Assembly: GCA_038093515.1 (NCBI GenBank)
Contig: JBBPSI010000013.1
Coordinates: 62,001-126,000, forward strand
Source: Butyriboletus loyo
Lineage: Eukaryota; Basidiomycota; Agaricomycetes; Boletales; Boletaceae
Reading direction: 5' to 3'
DNA: 64,000 nt
Below are positions 1 through 11,415 of this stretch, piece by piece. Position numbers and translations under genes: made by a program. Position 1 is the first letter of the stretch. Each line of letters begins with the position of its first letter. The notes below the pieces were generated by a model, which saw nothing but the letters and a program-made list of their open reading frames with translations, had not been told where the DNA came from and ran no database searches.

Positions 1-243
1 TGGATGAGAGTCTGAGTGGATTGGAAAAGTAAAGCATTGTCCCAGAAAGGAGTGTGTCTGGCTGTCGAGTTGAACCGGATAAGATGTAGACACGAAGAAA
101 TCAAGTAAGATGTCAGGTCGTGGCATGAAGATTTACAAAAGAAAGCGGACGAATCGAGAATATACATACAGCCCTTCAACGCAGACATGGAAGGGTAACG
201 ATGCAATGATGGCTAGGAACATCCAGAGAGAGGAGTCCGACTG

Positions 244-3200
244 TCACCGGATCAGTTCAATTGGTGGCTGTGTCTGCGAGGGATATCGATATGCCACGAA
301 TTCTCTGTCCTGTTCGACCCGCTCTTCGATAGCTTTCCGAGAAGCAACAGACAACCGAGGACCTAGGCGAGGCGCTGGGTTGGTATACGCAGAGGCGAGA
401 TTGTCATCATTTGGGTCAATGATAGGAGTTGCCAGACTAGGGAACTCGTGTGAACTGAATCCGTTCGTCTCCAAAGGGGTGGTCGACTTCTTGCCTAACA
501 GCGTAGCGAGGCCAAATTTGCTCTTGCGCTTGGTAGGTGTAAGAGGGACAGCAGGATTCTCCTCAATGTCTCCAAGACGACCTAGAGACCTACGGGATAC
601 GCCGAATTCGCTATACATCCCGTTGGGCGTCCTCATACGGTCATGACCACCAGTGAGTGGCATTGTCTGAATACCTAGGTTAGGGCGTGTCCCGATGCCG
701 CTAAACGATTGTCGCCTCGATTCGTCCCGGAAGGGTGCATGGGGCGGTGCAAGATCTTGCACATCTTGTCCGAGATGACGAAGATCGTATGTAGAGTAGA
801 GCGTCTGTGGCCTTGGATCTCCACCCATACCATGTTGTGCTCGAAGCTTCGCCTCTCCAGGAAGTGGAGGCAACGACTTTTCTCTGGAAAGTGTCACTTG
901 ATGACGCGAGGGTGCCGGCTTGGACAACGTCATGCCATTGGTGGAGGCAAATGTCGCTTGTTGAAGTTTCTGACGCATATCCGGTTCCGACGTGACAGGA
1001 TGAATAGACACCCTAGGTCGCCCGTTCTCATCCGGGGACATGTCGAGCACTTCCTTCTCGTCTGTGTGCCCGCTGTTCTTCCGGTCGTTGCCATCACCAT
1101 TGCCGCCTGAGGGGCGCGATGAGGTTGGTGACGGAACAAGACTGGTTGGAGCCGTGGAAGGTGACATACCAGCAGACGAAAAGCCACCATTTCGTGGAGA
1201 CGTCGTTGAAGGCAATGAAGGTGTCGATGCATGTCGACCCCCCGTACTACCGAGGTGTTCCCCAGGCCCTCGCTCTACAAGATACGACAATGGCGGAGGC
1301 GGCGCCAAGGGGGAATCGTCGTCATTGCGGTTCAAAGATCGTAACGAGTCACGAGGAGCAGTGGATGCATCGTCCTTATGTGAGGAGCCTCCTTTGACGA
1401 GTTTCCAGATCTTGGCGAGGCCATTACGTTTCTTCTTCGGCTTTTCGTCAGTCGCTACGGTGGACGTTTCTTCCCCGTTAGTGGTCGGCGGCCACAGTTG
1501 ACTGTGCCTTTGGGTAGAAAGCGTGCTTCTTTGGCCAACCGGCGAGCGGAGAGGAGGGGCATTCGCTTCGCGTTGTAATGCCACACTATGAAGAACGTCA
1601 CTGGTGAGCACACGACCACCACGACCGACTGACAAACGAGAGCCCGACACGTACTGCATATCAATCATACTTCCTGAGATCCCTGAAGGGGCCAGGCTAT
1701 CCTGACTTCGCCACGTAGAGCTCAGGTTTTTGAACCCAAAGAATCGTGACCGCCTAGGTGACACAGAACCCGGGCTATGTGCATCCGAGAACGATGCTTG
1801 GGAGTATACCTGTCCCAAGCTCGGTTGAACTTCGATGGGAACTGTTAATAAGCTCGCTGGCCTCATGCTGACAGCAGAGTACCTCGAGCTCTGCACCGGG
1901 CCAAGGCCGCTGTCCGTTTGGGGTGCTAGGCTATGCGAGGAGTAGAGCGAGGTGACGTCCACCACTGAACCTCGAGAAGACTTGCGCGGCCTACTACGCT
2001 CGCGCTTCTCCTGCCTTCGTCGGCGCTCCTTCTCCTCCCTCTCTTCACGGCGTACATTGACGTGTTCGACGATGAGCCCATTGTCAAGGAGGGTAATATC
2101 ACGAGATGCGCTGCGAATATGGTGCGTACCAACCCCGCTCGGTGTGGATGTGACACGAGATGGTTTAAGTTTAAACGCACTGTCCTCAACCACGCTCAGA
2201 TCGTAGGCTGAACGGCGAAGTTGAGAGTATGTGTCACGAATGCTGTTTTCGAGCTGCATGGATTCATGCATAGCGCGAGTATGAGCCATAGCTTCGGCCT
2301 CGAGCAGCGACCTTTGAGCCTTGACATAAGCATCGACAGTCTGCTGCCTCGATGTCGGCTCTTTAGGTGTCTAGAACGATGGTACATGAGTATCCTTTCG
2401 ACACCAACAAAAGTGCTTACCAACGTAGTCCACAATTTCAAATTTTGCTCGGTCAAGCGCCCGCCTCTGGCTCGAGGTCTAGAAGAACAATCGGAAGGCA
2501 AGATTCCTGAAGCCTCTTCCTCCACTTCTCTCCTCAACAACTCCTCAAAGAGTACGTCGCTTTCCCTGTCCCATATACCAAGACCGACGACGACGACATC
2601 GGCCATGTCTTGGTCTCTCATTGCGCACTCGACACATACCTCTTCCTGTGGCTGTGGGGGATTCGGGGAGAGGATTGGATTGATCGGGTCAGGCGTGGCT
2701 GCTACAGGGGTGATATAAGTGGGGTGTTGGGGATAGACACGCGGATTTGATGATATGGGGATAGCCAGAGTGGGGCTGTACGGTCTCGGAGATGATAACC
2801 CATTTGCGGAAGATAGCCTAGAAGCCGCGGGACCGTCCGGTGGAGGATACGGGGATTGACGCATGACCGAAGGATAAAGAGAGGGCGGTACATCGCGAAC
2901 GCCGGTTGGCGGTGATAGTGAAGGTTGAGTGAGTGAGTCTCCAAAGGACTTGAAGGAGTCGATGAAGAGTTTGGAGTCGATGAAATTGGAGCCGTTGAGC
3001 AAGGGCGTCGAGGTTCCGTTGCACTGGTAGTTGTTGTCATCGAGGCTATAGCGCTCGAGTGGACGACGAGTGTTTCCTGGGGGGACATAAGAGACTGCGG
3101 ATGCTGAAAGGAGGCCGTCGGTGTGAGAGGGAAGAGAGATGTCATGTTTTTCGTCGTTGAGAGTTCGTCTGTCATTCATGGGGTCCGCCGTGTGTGAATT

Positions 3201-3464
3201 GGAGATGCCCAGAGGTGCCGACAGCACTCTTTGTGTCTCACTGGGGGGGTCATGCCGAGCATGCGTGTCCCCCGAGGTGGGAATCATGGAAGGGGGTCTG
3301 TTCGTGGTGTTTGAGCTGAGAGAGAGAGAGGGATATCTGTTGTCCTTGAAATCGAGATCTGAAATAGCAAGGCCGTGTTGGAAGAAATTGAGATGGAGGT
3401 TTGGGGAGAGGGGAGAGACTGTCGAATCCCGTCGTGTGGTTTGAATCGTCGAGACCGTGGCCAT
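244..3464 (-). CDS. Conserved basidiomycete protein of unknown function
   Basis: Two exons of about 350 and 700 residues. The start is the first ATG of the upstream frame (3464). The intron opens with GTAAGC near 2412 and closes with CTAG near 2368, joining '..NLKLWTTL' to 'TPKEPTSRQQ' in frame. The central block holds the cysteine motif CVECAMRDQDMADV, then an acidic 'LFEELLRREVEEEASG' stretch and 'LLEAEAMAHTRAMHES..IRDTYSQLRRSAYDL', which looks helical. A basic EEREEKERRRRQEKRERSR run follows. The N-terminal 250 and C-terminal 450 residues are Ser/Pro-rich and probably disordered. I recall this core as conserved across Agaricomycotina, but it has no function I can name. No signal peptide or membrane segment is seen. 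The CxxC could bind metal only if a second pair exists, and none is obvious. Confidence 0.8.
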
Positions 3465-4320
3465 CGCCAAAATCAGTCAACCAGAGATAGCCTGGGGCTG
3501 AGAAGACCGCGAGAGAAAGTGAGTGAAAGAGAAAAATGAACAAGGCAACAAGGCTGGTCGACCGACCTTGAGTTCAGGAGGGGCGTTGCTACCGCACGAA
3601 GGCACAAAGACCTGGCCGCTCTATGCTCGGAACGAGCAGTCAGGGTAGGCTGTTAAGCTGATGGAGCAAGTCTGGGCGATGCCAACCAATTCCAACCATG
3701 CTCAATTCCAGTATCATTTTCCCATGGCCCAAGGCACGCTCCACGCTCAAAGAACGAGTACATTAATGACACCCAGAAGTTCGTGTTCCATCCGTAAACG
3801 GTTCGCCGTCGGAAACGCTTCACTCGCAGCGGCAATATTAGTTAGTGTCAACCCCCTTCTTCTTCGGCCCCGGCTCGCGTTCGATCATGACATCCGGGAG
3901 TATTATGTGCATAGTTGCCTGCAGTGGCGTCTCAGACATCACCCCACCCCCGCAAAACATAGACATAGAGCGGCTCGCTGGCGGTATCTGGATGCAGACG
4001 CTGAAACACATTTCTGCGAACCACCGGGCGCGTCAAAAATCCCCGTTCCCGGCGCAGACGGAGTGTCAGAGGAAAATCTACCGCTACTTTTGAATACGTC
4101 CGGTGTTACCCATGCAGCATGATCGCCTTCTCGCCGACAACAACTCAATCGTTAGACGCGCTCAGAGTAGACATGTGTCTGTCCATCGGCTTCGAACTCA
4201 GTGCGCACACTCCCAGTAAACGTACGACAAATCCAACGCAGTAGTAGTCAATAACATGCCACCCCAGCCTTTTGCCACTTCATTCGAACCAACAAATCAA
4301 CGAAAATAATGCAGCACACC
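3465..4320. other. Intergenic stretch, no supported gene
   Basis: This 850-base gap separates two minus-strand genes. Short frames on both strands (about 3661-4122) lack recognisable domains and paired splice signals. The part next to 3464 is presumably the promoter and 5' UTR of the upstream gene. Confidence 0.4.
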
Positions 4321-6792
4321 CTAGGCACACCCCTGCGTGCCTTGCCATCCCCCAGCCATGCTCACCATCCGTTTCCCATCCATGCCCACAAGTGACTGCC
4401 GAGCGTCGAATCCACCCTGACTTTCCATTCTCGTAATCACTTCGGTAGCAGCGTCACGAGTAACGTCGATGGGGAGGATCGGCACCTCTACCCGCACCGT
4501 GATCCCCGAGACATGTCGCTGGCGAGGTACGAACTCGGGAATGTCACCCAAGTTCCGAACTAACAGTGGCTTCCGACTTGGTATAATAGATGTAGGTCGG
4601 ACCGACACCGGTAGCTGCTCTTTGGTCCTCGGCAATGGTACCTCTCCCAATGCAGCTGCTCCAAGTTTGCAGTGGAGACCAGACAAAGGACACTGGGATA
4701 TCCCCGAGCCCGACGGTCTCTCTGCACAGACATCCGACGCTTGTGATGGTGATGATGGCTCCGGTGCGCGACTGCGGCAAACTTGCCTCACGCATTTCGG
4801 GACAACCCCGGACGCCCATTGTCGTATGTCCTCGTGGGTGAGGGGACAGAATGTCGCAGGGGCTCTGACTCCACTGTCGGAGGCATCGTCATTCGATGAT
4901 ACATGCATAACCATACTGACATCCGCCGCAGAATCATCGGAAACCAGGAAATCTTCGTACACGTCAAGAGGAGTACGCATCGTCTTTCTGGTCCTAACTA
5001 GGTTCAGTTCCGATTCGCTATTGGCATCAATTGCCGCAATGAGGTCGGCCCCGAGCATGTGAGGGAGCATGCTTTCATCCGCTGAGGACCCGCTGGAGCA
5101 CTGAGAATCGCTGTCCAATTCCGAGTCACCGTCAGATGTGGAAGAATCGTCGTTTGCATCAGGCCTGCATCGACGCGCGGTATACCTGCGGTTACGAAGG
5201 GCAGCGCGAGCGAGAACACCAAGTCGGCGTCTATGGGTCGGATGTTTTCTTTGTGGAACCAGTTCATGCACCGTTCGGGGCTCCCGTAGTGATGCTGGTC
5301 CTTGTCGAGGAGAATCCTGGGTGGGGGCCTCGATGACGAAGGTCTGCCCTCCTATCAATTGTCTCTTCAGATGGACTTCAGTGTGGAACGAAGCATGCCA
5401 GCATCCTTCCAATGTAGTATAGCTAGCCCGTGGCCTAGGCCCCTCAAGCAGCATTCCCGGGTTGTGGAGCAGGACATGCGGTGATGCTGGTGTAACCTGG
5501 TGATCATGTCCGGAACTAATGGCTCGGTGTCCAAAGCAGTGTCCTGCGGATGTCATTGGCGCCGAGGGATATCGTCTGATGACGGACTGAGGGATAAAGT
5601 CCAAGCTTTCAGGACGTCGCTTCGTCTAGATATCAACGGTACCATAAGTATGATGACGTAGGAAACAGTAGCACTTACGACTTCTTTCCCTCCGACCAAT
5701 GAGCGTCCTGCCTGGGCACTTTCGACAGTATCCCCAGGAGCAATCAGGCTATCCGGAAGATGAGAGACAGTGCTTTCCGCCACAGGGATATGATGATCTC
5801 GAACTGTAACTTCCGTTGGGGTCGGTGCTATATTCATGTCTGTAACAGGCTGACCAAAGGCACCGTCAGGTTTCTTTGTTGACTTACAGACGCGAAGGGC
5901 AACGTACCACATCAGTGAGATCCTCATTTATTTCAACGCGCGTTGGTGTGCTCGGAAGATCGGCAGTGGGCTGACCACCCTGTTCAATAGCCTACTCACC
6001 ATTAGCGTCGACAAAAGGAATATATATATCGTGGGTACATGCCTTCCCAACTGTTGGTCCATTAATTTCTATTGTAGAATGCTCTTCAAGAACAGGGTGT
6101 TGTGCACAAGGAGCCGCAGGGCATTCTTCTCCCAGATCACGGTTGGACAAGGTAACGTCTGTTGTATCGAAAAAGGCTGCGTCTGGGACGGGAAGCGGGA
6201 TGTGAAGAGATCCCCCGTCTTCCCGCGCCAACAGATGGCTGGAATCAACGTGCTCTTCTGTAGAGTCGGCATCCAGGGAGCGATAGACTCCAGGAGAGAC
6301 TTGGTCATCATCTGTTCTCCCGCCTGACAGCAGTAGTATGCCGTGTGGCGCAACTTCGGAGTCGACATCCAAAGACTCCGATGGCTCTGTGACCGGGGAG
6401 CCTACGGACTTGACGGTCACCCTACAGGTGAGGGGCGGACTCTGATGTTCTCTGTCACAATACGATACCAAGGCAAGAGACGGACTCTCTACTTTTAGGT
6501 CAACTGGCTGCGAAGCATTGGACCTGTCTGATGAGTTTACTTGTTCCTGAATCCTTTGTTTGGCGTCGAGTGCGCAGTCGTGGGCGCGCATGCTATCGAG
6601 TATGGGTTGCCGCAAGTGAGGCAAGATGACGGCGATGTTTGCGAGCGTCAGTCCGATGCTCGCAATGCCGTTTAGGATGCGGGAGTCAGGAAGCGTCAAC
6701 CCCAACACCACAAGGAATGGCGGAGAAGCTATGCCTGCCTCGTGTAGCCATGTCATAGTTGATGCGAAATTGTAAAGGCCTGCTCTGTTCAT
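4321..6792 (-). CDS. Hypothetical protein with N-terminal hydrophobic region
   Basis: At least three exons. Exon 1 starts at ATG 6792 (MNRAGLYNF...) and has hydrophobic stretches in residues 20-60 (PPFLVVLGLTL; IGLTLANIAVILP), possibly one or two membrane passes. A middle exon joins the last at GTAAGT (about 5679) to CTAG (about 5627), giving 'GGKEV|TKRRPES' in frame. The last exon (about 427 residues) is Ser/Asp-rich with 'DGDSELDSDSQCSSGSSADES' and ends at 4321. The junction between exon 1 and the middle exon (about 5900-6000) is unresolved. The obvious GTGAGT..CAG would leave a 20-base intron, which is too short, so another donor must be used. I do not recognise the family. It may be lineage-specific. 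Confidence 0.5.
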
Positions 6793-7534
6793 TGTGCTGA
6801 ATCAGTGGACAAAATGAACATCAGCGTGCGCGGTGAAAGGACGGAGGGCCTAGCTAGTGCAGAGATTGAGCAACACTGTACTATATTCCTTTGGCTACCC
6901 GAGCGTGTCATTGTCCGAGTGGCATCACGTGCTTGGAAAATCAACAGACAGGCTCGTCGCCTCCCAAAGTTCTAATGATAATCATTGGTTCCGTTCGACC
7001 ATGTCCAGCCTGTAACACGAACAATCCCCAAAGTAGATATCATGACAAGGCAGTCAGCGTCGACCCGATTCGTAGATGTGTGTCTGGGGTGCTTGAATCC
7101 GCCGAGTATGCTGCCGGCAACTAGATGCTCCGAAGCGCTGCTGCTCGTCCAACGAGCGAGCACGAAACGAGGGCAACAGCGCACATGAGTAGTTTGTCAA
7201 TCGACATTTAACTGAACTCACCTGACACGACAGCCGACTCGGATATGAATGAGGTACTTAAGATGCAACGTACTCCCACCAGATCCACCGCACACCATGA
7301 TGGATCAACGTTCAACTTTCGGGACTGCATGTCGTGATTGGGGCATTGAACTCTAGTCGTATCAGTGAGTAGATAGGAGCGTTGGCCGCTCGAGGCCTTG
7401 CATCGGTGAGTGAACCGGAACATGTAGTGGAGAAGGAAAGTGGATCAAAGATGGCAAGCGCATATACAGAGCTGATGCTAGTCTATGTCCAACGATCTTT
7501 CCACGTCTGCTCTCTCTCCGCTTTCCAAGACGAA
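6793..7534. other. Intergenic stretch, no supported gene
   Basis: This 740-base gap lies between the start of the hypothetical gene and the last tiny exon of NDUFS7. Short frames at 6891-7188 on both strands show no domain. It should hold the upstream gene's promoter and the NDUFS7 3' UTR. Confidence 0.4.
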
Positions 7535-8460
7535 TTATTTGCGGTACCTGCCGGAGATGAAATAGAGTGGACAGGGAAGAGAGAACAAATACCCACCACA
7601 ATACGCTCTTCCTGTTTCTCCTCATTTTCCGCTGAAGCTGAAGCATGCCGTAGAGGAGAGCCTCAGCAGTAGGGGGGCACCCAGGGACGTAGATGTCGAC
7701 TGGCACAATACCTGCGAGAGGCGAGTATGAGTGGGTGGCGAAAAATAAGATGGTAGGACTACATACGATCACAGCCTCTGACGACGGCATAGGAATAGTG
7801 ATAGTAACCACCACCATTGGCACACGAACCCATGGAGATGACCCATCTTGGTTCTGGCATTTGGTCGTAAACTTTTCTCAAGGCGGGAGCCATTTTGTTG
7901 GTGAGGGTTCCGGCAACGATCATGATGTCACTCTGACGGGGACTAGCACGGAAGACGACACCGAGACGATCCTGGTCGTATCTGGCTGCAGCCATGTGCA
8001 TCATCTCGACGGCGCAGCAAGCGAGACCGAAAGTCATGGGCCATATTGAGCCCTGGCGAGCCCAGTTGACGACTTTGTCGAGGGTTGAGAGAACGTATTC
8101 TGCCGAGGAGAACAAGGTGAGGGACGCGGAGGGAGACGAAGTGGTGGGGGGGGCGTACCGGCCTTGTTATTGGGTGTTTCGAGACTGTGTTGGTTTGAGC
8201 CGCGGATGGCGAGGGAGGTGGTGGGTTCGGTCTGGGAAGTGGGTATGGGATCTTGTGCATGGACAGAGTTTGAGGTGTGCACCAGACGGGAAGCTATGGG
8301 ACGGTTGAGCAGAGGAGAGTGCGAGGGCGAGAGGACATACCGTGGATGCCGAGTGCAGGTCGGAGTGCTACAGCACGGGAGACTGGACGGAGAGGTGAAC
8401 AGACACGTTTTTGAGATGGCGCGGGGACGCACCTGGTGCTCTCAGAGCAGCGAGCGACAT
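7535..8460 (-). CDS. NDUFS7: NADH:ubiquinone oxidoreductase 20 kDa subunit (PSST/NDUFS7)
   Basis: This mitochondrial complex I subunit carries the terminal 4Fe-4S cluster N2, which passes electrons to ubiquinone. Six exons can be placed: 8433-8460, 8341-8382, 8159-8293, 7767-8099, 7597-7711 and 7535-7547. They sum to 666 bases (221 residues), a normal length. The first two exons and the start of the third encode a basic presequence ([18 protein letters not shown]...). The core carries [16 protein letters not shown] with the adjacent cysteines, [20 protein letters not shown], and [18 protein letters not shown]. The protein ends KSVLWYRK, and its last three residues (YRK, with the stop) come from a 13-base coding exon. 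All junctions have GT..AG ends and keep frame. The next gene diverges from it across 319 bases. Confidence 0.97.
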
Positions 8461-8693
8461 ATTCAGATGCTCGGAGTTGGGTGGCTGCACTGCGGGTGAA
8501 GATGGAGACGTATGTTCCCACGGAGAACTCCCAAAATGGAGTATTAGCCCCTGAGTAGGGAGAGGCGGCGTCGAGGGAGATGCGGCTGACTCGGGGCTCG
8601 TCCGTCGAGTTGCTCGGCTGATGGCTGAAACGTGCCCAAGTTGGCCCCCTCCCTTTTCTCACGACCAAGCGAGCCCGTCCAACCCACAGTACG

Positions 8694-8700
8694 TATAAGA
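8694..8700 (+). promoter_or_regulatory. TATA-like box
   Basis: TATAAGA lies about 80 bases before the ATG at 8780 in a CT-rich leader, a usual spacing for a fungal TATA box. It probably serves the plus-strand hypothetical gene. No transcript start is known. Confidence 0.4.
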
Positions 8701-8779
8701 GCAGGGCTCGTTTTTCCGACCCTCCTTCGTGGTCGCTCACTCTTTTTCTTCTTCCCTCCCACTCACCGTCTTGTGCGAC

Positions 8780-10601
8780 ATGCTCGCCTTCTTCAAGTCC
8801 ACTAACCCTGCTTCAAAGCAGCCAAAGTCCCACATGGCTGACGAGAAACAAGACGACGTCCTACTCCCCGCCGACATCACCATCGAGTCCACCCCCGTCC
8901 AGGATGACCCCGCTCCCAGAGCATCTCACTCTCTTACGCAGGCTGACGAGCCGGAGCCCAGAATCTCCTCCACGTCTATACTCACTATAGACTCCGCGCC
9001 GACCATCCAAGGTCCACTGGTAGACACCCATGTCCAGCCGCGCTCCGTTCTTCCCGACCCCTCCAACCCTGCTGCGTCCCTTGCCCCTCCCCCTCCGGTA
9101 AACGCTCAGGCCTCCGCTCCCTCGGTCCACACCCAGTCTTCTACCCAGAGTGACCGGCCCATGCAGAGCCAAAGCCAGTCTGCATTGCCATATTCTTCAC
9201 CGGGTGCAAACGCGACCAGCAGAGATCCTCGTCGTTTTTCCTTCCCCTCCTTCTCTTTTCTTCGTTCCGATACAAAGCAGAACAAGACTCGCATCGTTCC
9301 CCCTCCGCTCCAGTTGCAAGCCACCACGGAGAGAAAGTCCAAGCCTGGTCGCACATTCTCCGTTCTCATACCTGGAACTGCAGCTTCATCCGAAAAGCGC
9401 GCAAAGGAATCTGCAATCGTCGTTCGCTCTGTCATCGTCGGTAACCATAACACCCCTTCTAACAAGACAAAGCCTGCCTCCAAATCCGATGTAGCCCGCG
9501 TCAAGTCCCAGCTGCTCGATCCAAAGACTGCAGCCAAGGTGATCGCCCAGCTCAGAGCGCTTCCCGCTCATCCCAATGACACCGCAACGAATACCAACGT
9601 CCCCATCCACGCTGTCTGTCTTGACATGCCTGATAAGGATGTCCACGAGCAGTATTTCGCCCACCTTCAATCCGTTGCATTAGCCTCTGTATCAGCCGTA
9701 TCCACCGCCCTAGCCGATCTGCGTCTCATCGACCTTCTCGCGGCCCCAAACATGGGTTTCGGCGCACCAGTCACAGCTCAGGGCCTCTTTGCTGGCTCAG
9801 TTCCTACCGCTGAGACTGTGATCGATGGCATTGAACAAATCACCCCCCAGCTCATGGCGTTGGGATATGCTACAGGCAAAGCAATACTTCCTGACCACAA
9901 GGGTATCATTGTCCCCATAGACAGGATATCCGTACTTACATGTCAGGTTCATTCCACCTTTTTCGTTTACCCCACTCATGTCTTTGCTTCGAATCACAGA
10001 TTGGTGGGGTCTCGAAATTTGTCTTCCTCCTCCAACGATCGCCCTCCTAGAAGCAGCCGAGTCCCCTGGTTCTACGCTCCTCAACCTGCTGACAGCTATC
10101 TCCGTCCTTAACGAGGGTGTGCGCGAAATTCTCCCATTCATTCGCTACATTGCCCAATTTGTCCAAACTGAATGGTGTATGATCAAAAGAGTGGATGTGG
10201 GCAAAGGTGTCGTTTGCACTGCAACCTGGCTCTTGCCTGTTGCCCTTGTTCCTCATGCTTGGAACTTTCCTGATCCGCCGCCTACTCACGCAGCGATCGA
10301 AGCTGCCGGACAGAGCACGCCGACGTCCCCGTCCGTCAAGCGGTTTTCCGCCACTCTTACAACGCCCAAGCCTTCTACGGATGTCCCCAATGGCGTTCCT
10401 CGTTCTTCCTCTGCTTACTCTTCCGAAACCAGAGACGGAGAGGAATCACGCCCCGTCATATCCAGTGAACCGCCCGTTCTCCCGGAGCTTGTGGTCAGCT
10501 CTCCAGGGTCAATCGATGGTGCGCCGCCGGAGAGTGTAGATGGAGAAGTTCACAATGCTCACGAGAAGGTACAGCACGATGGGGTAGCGATCGCGCACTG
10601 A
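8780..10601 (+). CDS. Basidiomycete hypothetical protein, low-complexity ends
   Basis: Two exons. The first ATG in frame is at 8780 (MLAFFKSTNPASKQ). The intron runs from GTCAGG (about 9940) to CACAG (about 9999), reading '..ISVLTYWWGLEICL' across the join. The N-terminal 180 residues are Pro/Ser/Thr-rich. The middle contains 'KSQLLDPKTAAKVIAQLRAL' and a long, mostly helical region that continues in exon 2 as 'LLNLLTAISVLNEGVREILP' and 'QTEWCMIKRVDVGKGVVC'. The last 110 residues are again disordered (PTSPSVKRFSATL...). No catalytic motif or clear membrane segment is seen. I do not recognise the family. The middle part looks like the only folded domain. Confidence 0.7.
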
Positions 10602-11415
10602 CGTTACGACAGTTGTGCTAGCTATTCGCTGCTCGGGACCAACGTCCACGCATCCCAGCGAGCTATTCGTCGCCCAATCTTTCTCGTCACGAACCCGTTA
10701 CGACCCCTAGATTACCCGCCCCCTTATAACTTCCACTCGTTTGCTTCTGTCGTCTCGACTCCTCTCCCGGAATCATTTACTTCATACCCTATATATATCA
10801 GGTTTACCCTTCGCCAAGGTCATTTTTATCTTTTGATAATATACCGGTCTATAACGTTGCAGGGACTCAAATGCAGATATCCTACATCACACTCTTTGCT
10901 TAATCAATCAATCTTTCAATAGCGTGACACACTCGAGGCTCGCCTTCGCGCATTGGTGCGACCTCGCCGTAATCAATCATGCATCTTAGAGTGCCTGGTG
11001 AGTACTAGCGACGTGCTCTATTCTTACCATACGTTTGTTTGGCCGGAGCAGATCGACACAAAGTCGGTCCGTCCGGCACCGGCACCGGGGACCACCCCGT
11101 GACAGTCACAATCTCGATGAATTTGATATTCGAGACCGATCACGTGAAAGGACCCCGCTCACCGCGGGTACAACAGCGAGGAAAAAGAGCGAATACCAGG
11201 TAGCGTAGCGTATGTCAAGGTCGTCGATTGAAAAAAAATGAGTATGAACACGACGAACAAGAGAACAACCTAGTTCGTAAACGAATGCAAAGACGACAAC
11301 AACGGATATGTAGATCTCTTCGCCATATTCAGGAGGTGACAAAGTCCCTCGATACCTCATGCATGGAAATGATGGTAGATGAAGTTCATGGTTCGTTAGG
11401 AAATACAGCAGATCC
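10602..11415. other. Convergent intergenic stretch
   Basis: This 810-base gap between two convergent genes is AT-rich around 10730-10930 and has no supported coding frame. It contains the 3' ends of both transcripts. A short frame on the minus strand at 11106-11423 is cut by stops and has no domain. Confidence 0.4.

Noticed and set aside
110..646. 178-codon plus-strand ORF
   Set aside because: It lies opposite a strongly supported minus-strand exon, and its composition is that of a shadow frame.
4469..5062. 197-codon plus-strand ORF
   Set aside because: It is opposite the long exon of the hypothetical minus-strand gene, and no domain or splice structure was seen.
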